Notes: generated from the sequence alone by a model not told the origin. A stretch of 64,000 nt of DNA from Methanothermobacter sp049720995 (GCF_049720995.1 NZ_JBNASF010000004.1:1-64000); one strand, 5' to 3'. Counted from the stretch's first letter, positions 50,978-61,029 are shown. Translations and numbers: made by a program.

Positions 50978-51223
50978 TCACTCTTCAGGCAGTTCTATTC
51001 CGTAATGAGCAAGGCTCCTTGCAATGAGGATCGTTGCAATGACTGCAAGGATGGTCACAATGAGTGCATAGACAAATAGTCCTGTGAGTTCATTGCCTGC
51101 CTTAAAGAACTGTGTTATCAGTGCCTTTATGACCTCATTCCAGGCAAGAGCCGCTATCAGGCCGAATGCAGTGGTTATAAGTGCACCCATGGTCTTAAGA
51201 ACTTCGAATTTGAATTCCCCCAT
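50978..51223 (-). CDS. DUF5654 small membrane protein
   Basis: 81 residues with two hydrophobic helices (ITTAFGLIAALAWNEVI and LFVYALIVTILAVIATILIA), the pattern of DUF5654. ATG 51223 follows GGGGGGTGAT. Common in methanogens; function unknown. Confidence 0.75.
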   Translation of the reverse strand: MGEFKFEVLKTMGALITTAFGLIAALAWNEVIKALITQFFKAGNELTGLFVYALIVTILAVIATILIARSLAHYGIELPEE

Positions 51224-51275
51224 TTTATCACCCCCCTTAAATTTAATACTAATTAATTCTTCATGTCTTATTATT

Positions 51276-51761
51276 TCAGGTCCACTCATATGGGTTGAAC
51301 TCAGATGGTGGAATGTACATGACCTCCGCATATCCCCTCCTGAGGAGTTCCCTGTTCATGTTGACCCCGTCAACGTAGACCACAGCGAGGACCCTCCCGT
51401 ATTTATCATGCCTTTTCGCATCATCTATATCGAGCTGCACGGTCCTTGAGAGGCACATTGATTGCATGAAGTCCTTCGCCTCCCTGTAGCCTGGCTCACC
51501 CCTCTCAGGGGTGTTGACACCCACGAGGCGTATCCTCCCCGTACCTGAAACATCAATGGTGTCACCATCAACAACGTAGGTGCAGACACCGCTGGCATCA
51601 TATTCACCTTTCCCGGAGGCATTACCTGTATCTGAGTTTATGTAATCATCTGGACCCACATCTGAGTAATTGCTGAGGTCCCGGTATTCTGATTCCTCTG
51701 AAACACACCCGGCCACCGCAAGAACAGCAAGTGCAAGGATAATCACAGCCACTCTCCTGAT
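51276..51761 (-). CDS. Staphylococcal-nuclease-like (thermonuclease) lipoprotein
   Basis: Starting at ATC 51761, five bases after GGGAGTG, gives a 161-residue protein that begins with a basic n-region (IRRVAVIILALAVLAVAGC) and a lipobox cysteine. The nuclease domain shows VVDGDTIDVSGTGRIRLVGVN with TPERGEPGYREA, then RTVQLDIDD, DKYGRVLAVVYVDG and NRELLRRGYAEV. The catalytic Asp, Arg and Glu pattern is present. It probably degrades extracellular nucleic acid at the surface. GTG 51782 is the nearest conventional start but has no ribosome-binding site. Confidence 0.75.
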   Translation of the reverse strand: MRRVAVIILALAVLAVAGCVSEESEYRDLSNYSDVGPDDYINSDTGNASGKGEYDASGVCTYVVDGDTIDVSGTGRIRLVGVNTPERGEPGYREAKDFMQSMCLSRTVQLDIDDAKRHDKYGRVLAVVYVDGVNMNRELLRRGYAEVMYIPPSEFNPYEWT

Positions 51762-51886
51762 ATTAACACTCCCCCTCTTCACTGTTAATAATATGAGTTT
51801 ACATGTATATATTGATTTTGAATCATGGGGGGATGGACCCATGAACTGAAAAACATTTAATAGGATCGTCCCCCAATTCTATTAAC

Positions 51887-54364
51887 ATGGTTAAAATGGT
51901 GCTTGAGAGGTTCACGAAGGACTGGCGCTTCAGGGATGCTGTGGAACACATTGAAACAGTCCCAGCAAGGCGCGCTGAATACGCCGAGGTCAATGATCTC
52001 CCTGAAAACATCATGAAGTACCTTGATGGGCACGGCATCAGACTCTACCGCCACCAGGCCAAGGCCCTTGAGGCCATAAGGGAGGGGAGGAATATCCTCA
52101 TAACAACCCCAACGGCCTCAGGGAAGACCCTTGCCTTCAACCTCCCCATAATGGAGACCCTGACCCTTGATGGGAGTGCAACAGCCCTCTACATCTACCC
52201 TGCCAAGGCACTCTCAAGGGACCAGCTGAAGGTTCTGAGGCAACTGGAATCTGAGCTTGGAATCACACTGAACCCGGCAACCTATGATGGGGACACCCCC
52301 AGGGATATGAGGCCATGGATACGTGAGAACTCACGGGCAGTCCTCACCAACCCACACCAGCTCCACCGTGTACTCCCCTGGCACCACCAGTGGAGGAGGT
52401 TCTACAGTAACCTCAGGTACGTGGTGATAGATGAGGCCCACCAGTACCGCGGCGTCTTTGGATCAAGTGTGGCGCTCCTCATAAGGAGGCTAAGGAGGAT
52501 CTGCAGGCATTACGGTTCAGATCCCAGGTTAATCCTTGCAAGCGCAACCCTGGCCAACCCAGATGAGTTCTCAGCTAAACTGACCGGCCTGGATTTCCAT
52601 GTCATCTCAGGGGACACATCACCCTCAGGAGCCAGGCACTTCGTACTCTACAACCCCTGCAGTAAGAGGGGGGATCCATCGGCGCACCTTGAAACCTCAT
52701 CCATACTCACCTACCTTGTTCTGAGGGGTGTTCAGACCCTCTGCTTCACGGTTTCAAGGAAGATGGCTGAACTTGTAACCCGGTGGACCCGTGAACAGCT
52801 TGACAGGGAAAACAGGAAGCTCATTGACCGTGTGACATCCTACAGGGCCGGTTACCTTGCGGACCAGAGGAGGATGATAGAGTCCAGACTCAGATCCGGG
52901 AAGCTCCTTGGTGTAACCACCACCAATGCCCTGGAACTGGGCATAGACATCGGGTCACTGGACGCTGTCATAATATCAGGCTACCCGGGAACCATGATAT
53001 CCACCTGGCAGCAGGCAGGCAGGGCCGGGAGGAACAGGAATGATTCCCTTGTGATCCTGGTGGCATTCGAGAACCCTCTGGATCAGTACATCATGAAGAA
53101 CCCGTCATTCATCTTTGAGAGGCCCCATGAGAACGCCATAATCAACCCTGAAAACCGGTTAATACTCAGGAACCATACCGCCTGCGCGGCCTCAGAGTTA
53201 CCACTCACCCTGGACGACTTCCTGGACTACGGCTTCAGCATGGCGGTGGCAGGGGAGATGCTGGGAGAGGGCGAACTTGAAATCTCACATGGGGGACTGG
53301 TGTGCAGCGACGACCCCCAGTTCAGGTATGGCCTGGATGACATCTCATCCGAGACATTCACGGTGATATGTGATGGCCGGACACTTGAGACCATGAGCCG
53401 CTCCCAGGCATACAGGGAGGCCCATGAGGGTGCGGTGCTCATGAACCACGGCAACACCTACATAGTGAGGGACTTTGATCTGCGGAAGAGGAGGATAACC
53501 GTTGAGAGGAGGGACGTGGAGTACCACACATCAGTCCTCAGGGAGACAGAGCTCAGTGTGATCAGGAAACTCAGAAGGAGACGTTTGGGAAGCCTTGAGG
53601 TTAACTTCGGGGAGGTTGAGGTTACAGAGCACTACACCGGTTACAGGGTTATGAGCTACAGCAAGGTCATGGGGAAGAGGGACCTGGACCTCCCACCCCT
53701 CAGGTTCAGGACCAGGGCACTCTGGTTCACAGTACCAGAAACCCTCAGGGCGAGGGTTGAAGGGAAGTACGGGTGTGATGAAGCATTTGAGGGAGGACTC
53801 CACGGGGCTGAGCACGCCCTCATAGCACTGTTCCCCCTCCATGTGCTCTGTGACAGGATGGATATAGGGGGACTGTCAACCCCATGGCACCAGGACACAC
53901 AGGAGGCAACGGTATTCATCTACGACGGCTTTGAGGGTGGAATAGGACTTGCCGAGAAGGGTGTTGAGGTCTTCGAGGACCTCCTTAAATCGACACTTGA
54001 ACTCGTAGCATCCTGTGGCTGCAGTGACGGGTGCCCATCATGCATCTACTCACCAAAATGCGGTAACGACAATTCACCACTACACAGGGACGCCGCCGTA
54101 ATGATACTTGAACACCTCATGGGCAGGGTCTCGGGGGTTGCTGAGGAGGAAAGCAGTGGGGAGACCCCTGATGCCCTGGAGGAGGTTGAACTCCTATGCA
54201 GTGAGGGCAGGCTCTCTGATGCCAAGCTGAAGCTGCATGAGATCCTCGAGGAGGAACCCGCCAATGCGGGGGCATGCTACCTCATGGGGGCCATCCTCAG
54301 GGAACAGGGGGAGGCTGAGATGGCAGATTACTTCCATGAGAGGGCCAGGAATGGAATGCATTGA
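51887..54364 (+). CDS. mrfA: MrfA/YprA-type SF2 DNA helicase
   Basis: 825 residues. Helicase motifs: TTPTASGKTLAFNLP (near residues 75-89), IDEAHQYRGVFGS, LASATLANP, TTNALELGIDIGSLD, and QQAGRAGRNRN. The C-terminal DUF1998 region carries CGCSDGCPSCIYSPKCG, the four-cysteine zinc site of MrfA/Hrq1 helicases. A TPR-like tail (about 765-820) is extra. In Bacillus subtilis MrfA works with the MrfB exonuclease to remove mitomycin adducts. The same partner follows here after 15 bases. ATG 51887 lacks a clear ribosome-binding site. Confidence 0.88.
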   Translation: MVKMVLERFTKDWRFRDAVEHIETVPARRAEYAEVNDLPENIMKYLDGHGIRLYRHQAKALEAIREGRNILITTPTASGKTLAFNLPIMETLTLDGSATALYIYPAKALSRDQLKVLRQLESELGITLNPATYDGDTPRDMRPWIRENSRAVLTNPHQLHRVLPWHHQWRRFYSNLRYVVIDEAHQYRGVFGSSVALLIRRLRRICRHYGSDPRLILASATLANPDEFSAKLTGLDFHVISGDTSPSGARHFVLYNPCSKRGDPSAHLETSSILTYLVLRGVQTLCFTVSRKMAELVTRWTREQLDRENRKLIDRVTSYRAGYLADQRRMIESRLRSGKLLGVTTTNALELGIDIGSLDAVIISGYPGTMISTWQQAGRAGRNRNDSLVILVAFENPLDQYIMKNPSFIFERPHENAIINPENRLILRNHTACAASELPLTLDDFLDYGFSMAVAGEMLGEGELEISHGGLVCSDDPQFRYGLDDISSETFTVICDGRTLETMSRSQAYREAHEGAVLMNHGNTYIVRDFDLRKRRITVERRDVEYHTSVLRETELSVIRKLRRRRLGSLEVNFGEVEVTEHYTGYRVMSYSKVMGKRDLDLPPLRFRTRALWFTVPETLRARVEGKYGCDEAFEGGLHGAEHALIALFPLHVLCDRMDIGGLSTPWHQDTQEATVFIYDGFEGGIGLAEKGVEVFEDLLKSTLELVASCGCSDGCPSCIYSPKCGNDNSPLHRDAAVMILEHLMGRVSGVAEEESSGETPDALEEVELLCSEGRLSDAKLKLHEILEEEPANAGACYLMGAILREQGEAEMADYFHERARNGMH

Positions 54365-54379
54365 TATGGGGGATACTGG

Positions 54380-55294
54380 ATGTTTGAGAAACTGAAAGGA
54401 GACCTCATGATGAAGTACGAGGGGGTGGAACTGGAGGAGGCCATTGGGGCATCCAGGATTACCGCTGCGGGTAAGGAGGCGTTTGAGGTATCCTGCAGCA
54501 GGAGGGTGAGGTTCAGGGTTCGCGAATCAGCGGATGACATCCTCTCCGACCTCAAGCTCCTCAGGGGTGTCGGGCCGGTCACCGAGGAGAGGCTGAAATC
54601 TGAGGGGTACCTCACGGTTCCCGACCTCCTTGCACATGAAAGGTACAGCCATGAGGCCTCAAGGGTCCTTTCCATGATGGAATCAGGGGATGTGTACGGC
54701 CTGAGGTGTTACCTCAACGCCTCAGCATCAGATGAGAGGGTGCTCGGTGCACTGGGACTCCTTGATGGTGGGGTGTTCACCTTCCTTGACATCGAGACCC
54801 TTGGGCTCTCAGACGAACCTGTGATACTCACCGGCATGGCCTGGATTGAGGATGGTGAGATCCATGTTAGGCAGCGCCTCGCCCCTGAACCCTCCATGGA
54901 GGCCGCCGTCCTTGAGATATTCCGGCACATCCCATCTGACTCTGTTCTTGTAACATTCAACGGGGCAAGCTTTGACATCCCCTATATAAGGAGGAGGTCA
55001 GAGATCCATAAACTGAGTAACCGGCTGGAGCAGTGTCACATTGACCTCTACCATGTTTCAAGGCGCCTCTGGGGTTGCAGACTCCCTGACTGCAGGCTCT
55101 GCACGGTTGAGAGCCATATCCTGGGTCTGAAGAGGGACCTTGATATTCCAGGGGCATATGTGCCTGACTACTACCACACCTACCTCTCAACAGGTAACCC
55201 GGGACCCCTTGTACCTGTGGTGGAGCACAACAGGGAGGATATAATCAATATGGCCCTTATACTCTCACACATCAACGCCGGGTCCACTGATTGA
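54380..55294 (+). CDS. mrfB: MrfB/YprB-type DEDD exonuclease
   Basis: 304 residues. A helix-hairpin-helix-like segment (LKLLRGVGPVTEERLKSEG, about 55-75) precedes an RNase H-like exonuclease with TFLDIETLGL (D-x-E, near residue 138), FNGASFDIPYIRRR and a final HNREDIINMAL. This is the YprB/MrfB arrangement. Start ATG 54380. Cotranscribed with the helicase. The pair probably unwinds and trims damaged DNA, independently of any nucleotide-excision nuclease. Confidence 0.85.
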   Translation: MFEKLKGDLMMKYEGVELEEAIGASRITAAGKEAFEVSCSRRVRFRVRESADDILSDLKLLRGVGPVTEERLKSEGYLTVPDLLAHERYSHEASRVLSMMESGDVYGLRCYLNASASDERVLGALGLLDGGVFTFLDIETLGLSDEPVILTGMAWIEDGEIHVRQRLAPEPSMEAAVLEIFRHIPSDSVLVTFNGASFDIPYIRRRSEIHKLSNRLEQCHIDLYHVSRRLWGCRLPDCRLCTVESHILGLKRDLDIPGAYVPDYYHTYLSTGNPGPLVPVVEHNREDIINMALILSHINAGSTD

Positions 55295-55380
55295 ACGGTT
55301 ATGATGCTGATGGGGATTCTGGAAGTGAAAAACCCAATAAATAAATATTCCCTTTAACATAATATCTGGTGGTGTTCTAC

Positions 55381-55692
55381 ATGGATATCCTGATTCTTGT
55401 AAACCGGCTGGCCGGGCTCATCCTGGGGGTCATGATAATAATCTCATGTCTCAGGATAATCTCAGAGCTGAGGTCCAGGGAACTTGCGGTCTCCATGCTC
55501 TTCCTTAAGAGGCGCGAGTCCAGGATCATATCTGCATCCATATTCCTATCATCGATCTTCACGGTTCTTGTGGGCCTCACATTCGTGGGAGGACAGTCAG
55601 AATTTGTGGTTGAGGGCCTGCTGAACCTGAACGCCCTCTTCCTCCTTGTGGCTGTTGGCCTCCTTGCCTCTGTTATGGGGGGTGATGCCTGA
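55381..55692 (+). CDS. Small three-span membrane protein
   Basis: 103 residues with three hydrophobic segments (LAGLILGVMIIISCLRII, ASIFLSSIFTVLVGLTFV, NALFLLVAVGLLASVM) and basic loops. ATG 55381 lies six bases after GGTGGTG. Its stop overlaps the next start (TGATG). No family recognised. It resembles in size and topology the pair at 63.0-63.6 kb. Confidence 0.6.
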   Translation: MDILILVNRLAGLILGVMIIISCLRIISELRSRELAVSMLFLKRRESRIISASIFLSSIFTVLVGLTFVGGQSEFVVEGLLNLNALFLLVAVGLLASVMGGDA

Positions 55693-56018
55693 TGTTTCCG
55701 GGATGGCTCATCATGATACCACCCATCCTGACCCTGTACTTTGCATTGAGGATACTCCTCAACAACCTGAGATACAGTGAGGCGGCCCTGGGAATGCTCT
55801 TCTCCAACATCAATGAGACCACACTCCTTCTGAGGGTATTCGCTGTTTCAATGATACTGTTCTCGACCACACGGGTGATGGATCTCATTGACCTCCTTTA
55901 CCCCATACCCTGGAATGATGAGATAGTAGCCGCCACCATATGGGTGGTTGACATCATCCTTGTATATGTCTTCTACAGGGTTGCCGCCACAACAGCACCC
56001 CGGGAGAAGAAGATCTGA
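55692..56018 (+). CDS. Small three-span membrane protein, coupled
   Basis: 108 residues, three hydrophobic segments. The start shares one base with the upstream stop, so the pair is translated together and probably forms a complex. A middle stretch (SNINETTLLLRVFAVSMILF) and a final APREKKI basic tail are visible. Function unknown. Confidence 0.6.
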   Translation: MFPGWLIMIPPILTLYFALRILLNNLRYSEAALGMLFSNINETTLLLRVFAVSMILFSTTRVMDLIDLLYPIPWNDEIVAATIWVVDIILVYVFYRVAATTAPREKKI

Positions 56019-56115
56019 GATGAGTGCAGAACCAGCTGCCGATGGTCTGAGTATAAACATGAATGGAGGGCCTGCTGCTTTCGGTGCATTATATAACTGT
56101 TGAGGGAGAATCTGA

Positions 56116-59100
56116 ATGGATAAATCTGCAAGGAAGATCATCGAAAGAGAATTTGAGAACCTGAGGGAGAAACTCCTTGACCTCACAATGCGAAACCAGC
56201 TCCTGAACTTCAGGCCAAGGTCAAGGACGGTTGAGGTTGTGAACCACGACCCTGAATACATATACACCTACCTTGTCCTGAACGGGGGTAAGATGAAACT
56301 GGCCCCCAGGAGGGAACCTGAAGGGGAGATTGACCATGGTAACGACATGGAGGAACCTGACAGTGAGGTGGATGCCGGTGATTACCTGGTGGACCCTGAA
56401 CATGCACCCGATGATGAGAATATCCTCCTGACTGACCTCACAGAATCCGAACTCCAGAGGAGGCTCTTCTACATCAACCAGAGGGCCAGGACGATGATCC
56501 AGGAGCAGGGCTACAACATACTCTACCTTGCCCTGGGCTTCCTTGAGTGGATGGCCGCAGATGAGCCTGACATCAGGAGGGCGCCCCTGATTCTTGTCCC
56601 GGTGGTCCTTGAGAGGCGCAGGGCTGGCTCATCATTCTCACTACGCTGGGATGGCAGTGAGATCATAACCAACATGTCACTCCAGGCCAGGCTCAGGGAG
56701 GAGGGAATAGAATTACCCGGGTTCACGATGCCCCAGAGCCCGGCAGGCATCTCAGAGTACCTCAGAAAGGTTGAGGATGCGGTGAAATCCATGGATGGCT
56801 GGGGGGTCACCGATGAGGTCCAGCTGGGTTTCTTCTCATTCACCAAGTTCCTCATGTACATGGACCTTGACCCTGCATCCTATTCAAACTGGGATGAGAT
56901 CGTTGAGCGCCCCCTCCTCAGGGCCCTCTTCTCCATTGAAATCGATGAGGACGATGGGGAGGTGGACATAGACAGCATCCCCTACGAGGACCTCTACCAC
57001 GTGGTTGACGCCGACTCATCCCAGATCGCGGTTATAGAGGATGTCAAGGCCGGTAAGAACCTTGTGGTTGAGGGTCCCCCTGGAACAGGGAAGTCCCAGA
57101 CCATAGTGAACCTTATAGCCGAGCTAATGGCCGCGGGAAAGACCGTGCTCTTTGTGAGTGAGAAGATGGCAGCCCTCGAGGTTGTGAAGAGCAGACTGGA
57201 CTCCATAGGCCTTGGAAGGTTCTGCCTTGAACTCCACTCCCACAAGGCCCGGAAGAAGGACGTCCTCAATGAACTGGAGTCAACCCTCATGGAGGCCGAG
57301 GCAGAGAGACCTGATGCTGAGAGGGAGTTCAGGAGGGTGGAGAAACTGCGCGATGAGCTCAACGAGTACAGGAGAGCCCTCCATGAGCCGCTGTACAGTA
57401 TACAGCTTTCACCCTTCCAGTTATTCGGGATGAAGGAGAGTTCAGAGAGGTACTTCGATGGGGACCTCCCATTCGTAAGGATACCCTCACCTGAGACCAT
57501 AACCCCCGATGAGTGGGACGAGGCCCTCGTGGAACTGAGGAACCTTGCAAAGCTCGCCGAGCTCCTCCCACCCCTACATGAGAACCCATGGTCAGGCACC
57601 GATCCCGGGATGATGCTACCCTCAGATGTAAGGGAACTTGAGGTTCTCCTGGAGTCAGTAATTAAGGTTACCGATAGACTGATTGCTGCACTCAGGGAAT
57701 TCCAGGACAGGTACGGATTCAGCCCAGTTAAAACGGTCGGGGACCTTGAGAGGCTCGGTGAGGTTGTCTCTGTGGTTGCAGAGTCACGCCCCTTCGACCT
57801 TGGTGTTCTTGAATCGGAGATCTGGGACCGCTACAGGGCCGATGCCTTCACCCTCCTTGATAAGCTTGAGGCCTACACACACAGGAGGGAGATACTTGAG
57901 AGGTTCCATGAATCTGTCCACAGCGCGGATCTGGAAGCACTGCTCAGGGAGTACCTCAAGGAGTCGTCCAGCAGGATAAAATTCCTCAGCGGAAGGTACA
58001 GAAAGGTAAGGAATGAGATAGATGCCCTCTACGTTGGAAGGGCCCCCGAGAATGACTATGAGATTGTGGAGGATCTTGAGAACCTTATTGATGTCATGAG
58101 CCTCAGGGGGGAACTTGAAAGGTACAGTGGTGTGGCTGAGAGGTTCTTCGGTTCAATGTGGAACCCTGAAAACCCACCCATCCAGGACTTGAGGGCCACC
58201 GCAGAGTGGATAGTCAGGTTCAGGGACCTCCACAGTAAGGGCCTCATATCAGAGAGGACACTCAGCTGCATCTCGGATGGCCTTGATGGTGATAGGATTC
58301 TCTCTGAATTCAATGAAATCCTCAGAATTCACGGTGAACTTGAGGATAAACTCTCAAAGCTACAGACAAGGATAAACACCCATGCCCATGTGATATTCAA
58401 CTCCCCCCCTGAGGAGGTCCCGTTCCGTGCCTGGAGGTCAAGGGTTAAGGCCTGGAGGGATGCCCTCAACCTCCTCCCCCTCTGGTCCCAGTACCTTGAG
58501 AAGAAGAGGCTCTGCATGAAGACCCGTGGCGCGGCATTCATACCGCTCATAGAGTCCGGGATAATCAGCATGGATGATATAAGACCTGCAATGGAGGGTA
58601 ACCTTGCAGATGCACTCCTTGAGAGGGCCTTCAGGGATATACCCGCCCTCTACACCTTCATCGGTGACCTGCATGAGGCCAGGATAAGGGAGTTCAGGGA
58701 GCTTGACTCAAGGATAATCGAGCTCAACAGGAAGAGGCTCATATATAAGCTCAACAGTAACATGCCAACGGTCTTTGGCGGGGCGGCTCCGGACTCTGAG
58801 GAGAGCATCCTCAGCGGTGAATTCACACGTAAGAGGGGGCATATGCCCCTCAGGAAGCTCCTTAAACTTGCAGGTGGCGTTATAAAGAGAATAAAGCCCT
58901 GCTTCATGATGAGCCCCCTCTCCATTGCACAGTACCTTGACCCCAGGAGCAGCGAACTCCAGTTCGATGTTGTGATATTCGACGAGGCATCACAGGTTAA
59001 ACCAGAGGACGCGCTGGGGGCATTCCTCAGGGCCAGGAATGCTGTGGTTATGGGTGACACCAATCAGCTCCCACCAACAAGTTTCTTTGACCAGATGCTT

Positions 59101-60987
59101 ACATCAGAGGAGGACTCTGAGGACGTGGCCACAGCGGCTGATATTGAGAGCATACTCCACCTCTGCAAGAGGAGCTTCCCTGTCAGGATGCTCAGATGGC
59201 ACTACAGAAGCCGGCACGAATCCCTCATTGCGGTGTCAAACCAGGAGTTCTATGACAACAGGCTCCTGGTGTACCCTTCACCCTCAAGGGAGGATGATGA
59301 ACTGGGACTCCACCTCAGGTACCTTCCAGACACGGTATATGAGCGTGGGAGGACATCATCAAACCCCCTTGAGGCAGCAGCCGTTGTTGAGGCCATAGAG
59401 GAGCACTTCATGAGGTACGGCACATCAAGGAGTCTCGGTGTCGGTACATTCTCTGTTGCCCAGATGAACGCCATCCTCGAGGCCCTTGAGGAGAGGTTGC
59501 GTGAGAATCCTGAGCTTGAAAGACTCATAAATCAGGAGACCGATGAGCCATTCTTCATAAAGAACCTTGAAACCATACAGGGGGATGAGAGGGACGTTAT
59601 CTTTATCAGCGTGGGTTACGGCTTTGATGAGAACGGACGGATGTCCCTCAACTTCGGGCCCCTGAACCAGGAGGGGGGTGAGAGGAGGCTGAACGTCCTC
59701 ATCACCAGGGCCCGTGAGAAGTGTGTGGTGTTCACCAACTTCAGGGCATCGGACCTTAAAACCGGACCAGGAACCCCCTTCGGTGTCAGGGCACTTAAGA
59801 GGTTCCTCAGGTACGCTGAGATAGGTGTGCTTGACTCAGATTCTGCAGGCACCTCACAGGGCCTCTTTGAGGATTCTGTATACGAGTTCCTGGTTGACAA
59901 TGGATTCGAGGTTGACAGGGGCGTTGGCTGTGCCGGTTTCAGGGTTGACTTTGCGGTTAAGGACCCCGATGATCCTGGCAGGTACATTGCAGGGATCCTC
60001 ACCGATGGTGAGATGTACAGCAGGGCGGAGGTTGCAAGGGACCGTGACAGGCTCAGGGAGGAGATCCTGAGGAACCTGGGCTGGAACATCATCCACCTCT
60101 GGTCCTCGGACTGGTACCGCAACAGGGATGAGACACAGAGGAAGGTTGCAGATGGACTCTCTGAGATAGTTGAGAAAACAAGGAAATCTCGGGAGGCAGA
60201 TGAGGCTACTGAGGTGGAGGTTGAGGAAGGGCCAGTTGAGGTCCATGACCCTGACACACCTGATGTGGTTGGGGAGGGTTCATCTGGATCCACTGTTGAG
60301 GAAATTTCATCTGGATCCACTGTTGGGGAGGGTTCATCTGGATCCACTGTTGAGGAAATTTCATCTGAATCCGCCGTTGGGGAGGGTTCATCTGGATCAA
60401 CCATAGAGGAGCAGGATTCAGCAGAACCAGTGGAACTTCCTGATGAATCCCGGGGGGAGTCCGTTGCCAGTTACATTGAGTACAGCACCGATAAACTGAA
60501 AAAACCCGACGACCTCTACAAGAACCCCACACCGGTGATATCATCTGTTGTGAGTGAGATAGTATCAATGGAGGGTCCGGTGCATGTAGAGGAGGTTATA
60601 AGGCGTATAAGGGAGTCGTGTGGGCTTAGAAGAGCAGGGAGAAGGGTGAGGAGCATAATAAACTCTGCAATTGAGATGGCTGAGAACAACGGCAACATCA
60701 AGCGAAGCGGTGACTTCCTTCTCCTCACAGAATCCATGCCTGTCACCGTGAGGAGGAGAACTGGCAGGATTGACATCTCCCTCATATCCCCCATGGAGAT
60801 CGAGGAGGCTGTGAGGATAGCCCTGAGGTCCACATCAGATATGGATGAGGTTGTAACGCGGGTCTCAAGGATGTTCGGCTTCAAAAATACCAGCAGGAAG
60901 ACTGCCACAGGTATCAGGAAGGTCATAGAGGAGATGACCAGGAGGGGTGAGGTTGTGGTTGAGGATGATAAGATCAGACCAGGGTAA
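56116..60987 (+). CDS. Hhe-like giant helicase: DUF4011, SF1 helicase, Vsr-like nuclease, DUF3320
   Basis: 1623 residues. DUF4011 opens the protein (LREKLLDLTMRNQLLNFR). The SF1 helicase has Walker A EGPPGTGKSQTIVNL near residue 320, DEASQVKPEDALG near 958, DTNQLPPTSFF, and NVLITRAREKCVVFTNF. A Vsr-like endonuclease follows near residues 1255-1350 (YEFLVDNGFEVDRGVG, FRVDFAV, NIIHLWSSDW). After a repetitive acidic linker comes DUF3320 (KNPTPVISSVVSEIV to the end). This matches the Hhe architecture, described as an anti-phage gene in bacteria. Single-gene unit by position. A repair role is equally open. Confidence 0.8.
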   Translation: MDKSARKIIEREFENLREKLLDLTMRNQLLNFRPRSRTVEVVNHDPEYIYTYLVLNGGKMKLAPRREPEGEIDHGNDMEEPDSEVDAGDYLVDPEHAPDDENILLTDLTESELQRRLFYINQRARTMIQEQGYNILYLALGFLEWMAADEPDIRRAPLILVPVVLERRRAGSSFSLRWDGSEIITNMSLQARLREEGIELPGFTMPQSPAGISEYLRKVEDAVKSMDGWGVTDEVQLGFFSFTKFLMYMDLDPASYSNWDEIVERPLLRALFSIEIDEDDGEVDIDSIPYEDLYHVVDADSSQIAVIEDVKAGKNLVVEGPPGTGKSQTIVNLIAELMAAGKTVLFVSEKMAALEVVKSRLDSIGLGRFCLELHSHKARKKDVLNELESTLMEAEAERPDAEREFRRVEKLRDELNEYRRALHEPLYSIQLSPFQLFGMKESSERYFDGDLPFVRIPSPETITPDEWDEALVELRNLAKLAELLPPLHENPWSGTDPGMMLPSDVRELEVLLESVIKVTDRLIAALREFQDRYGFSPVKTVGDLERLGEVVSVVAESRPFDLGVLESEIWDRYRADAFTLLDKLEAYTHRREILERFHESVHSADLEALLREYLKESSSRIKFLSGRYRKVRNEIDALYVGRAPENDYEIVEDLENLIDVMSLRGELERYSGVAERFFGSMWNPENPPIQDLRATAEWIVRFRDLHSKGLISERTLSCISDGLDGDRILSEFNEILRIHGELEDKLSKLQTRINTHAHVIFNSPPEEVPFRAWRSRVKAWRDALNLLPLWSQYLEKKRLCMKTRGAAFIPLIESGIISMDDIRPAMEGNLADALLERAFRDIPALYTFIGDLHEARIREFRELDSRIIELNRKRLIYKLNSNMPTVFGGAAPDSEESILSGEFTRKRGHMPLRKLLKLAGGVIKRIKPCFMMSPLSIAQYLDPRSSELQFDVVIFDEASQVKPEDALGAFLRARNAVVMGDTNQLPPTSFFDQMLTSEEDSEDVATAADIESILHLCKRSFPVRMLRWHYRSRHESLIAVSNQEFYDNRLLVYPSPSREDDELGLHLRYLPDTVYERGRTSSNPLEAAAVVEAIEEHFMRYGTSRSLGVGTFSVAQMNAILEALEERLRENPELERLINQETDEPFFIKNLETIQGDERDVIFISVGYGFDENGRMSLNFGPLNQEGGERRLNVLITRAREKCVVFTNFRASDLKTGPGTPFGVRALKRFLRYAEIGVLDSDSAGTSQGLFEDSVYEFLVDNGFEVDRGVGCAGFRVDFAVKDPDDPGRYIAGILTDGEMYSRAEVARDRDRLREEILRNLGWNIIHLWSSDWYRNRDETQRKVADGLSEIVEKTRKSREADEATEVEVEEGPVEVHDPDTPDVVGEGSSGSTVEEISSGSTVGEGSSGSTVEEISSESAVGEGSSGSTIEEQDSAEPVELPDESRGESVASYIEYSTDKLKKPDDLYKNPTPVISSVVSEIVSMEGPVHVEEVIRRIRESCGLRRAGRRVRSIINSAIEMAENNGNIKRSGDFLLLTESMPVTVRRRTGRIDISLISPMEIEEAVRIALRSTSDMDEVVTRVSRMFGFKNTSRKTATGIRKVIEEMTRRGEVVVEDDKIRPG
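60276..60400 (+). repeat. In-frame 27-bp repeats in the linker of the giant helicase
   Basis: Alternating nine-residue blocks GEGSSGSTV and EEISSGSTV occur about five times. The DNA copies are nearly identical, so the array probably varies in length between strains. Confidence 0.9.
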
Positions 60988-61029
60988 CGTCCGGATACCG
61001 GAACCATTCAAATTCGCATGGAGGCTTAT

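Noticed and set aside
60276..60400. Short regular repeats as a CRISPR array
   Set aside because: They are contiguous, in frame and translate to a repetitive linker inside the giant helicase, with no spacers.
59616..60404. Long minus-strand frame opposite the helicase gene
   Set aside because: It is an antisense shadow with Ser/Pro-rich composition and no ribosome-binding site or family resemblance.
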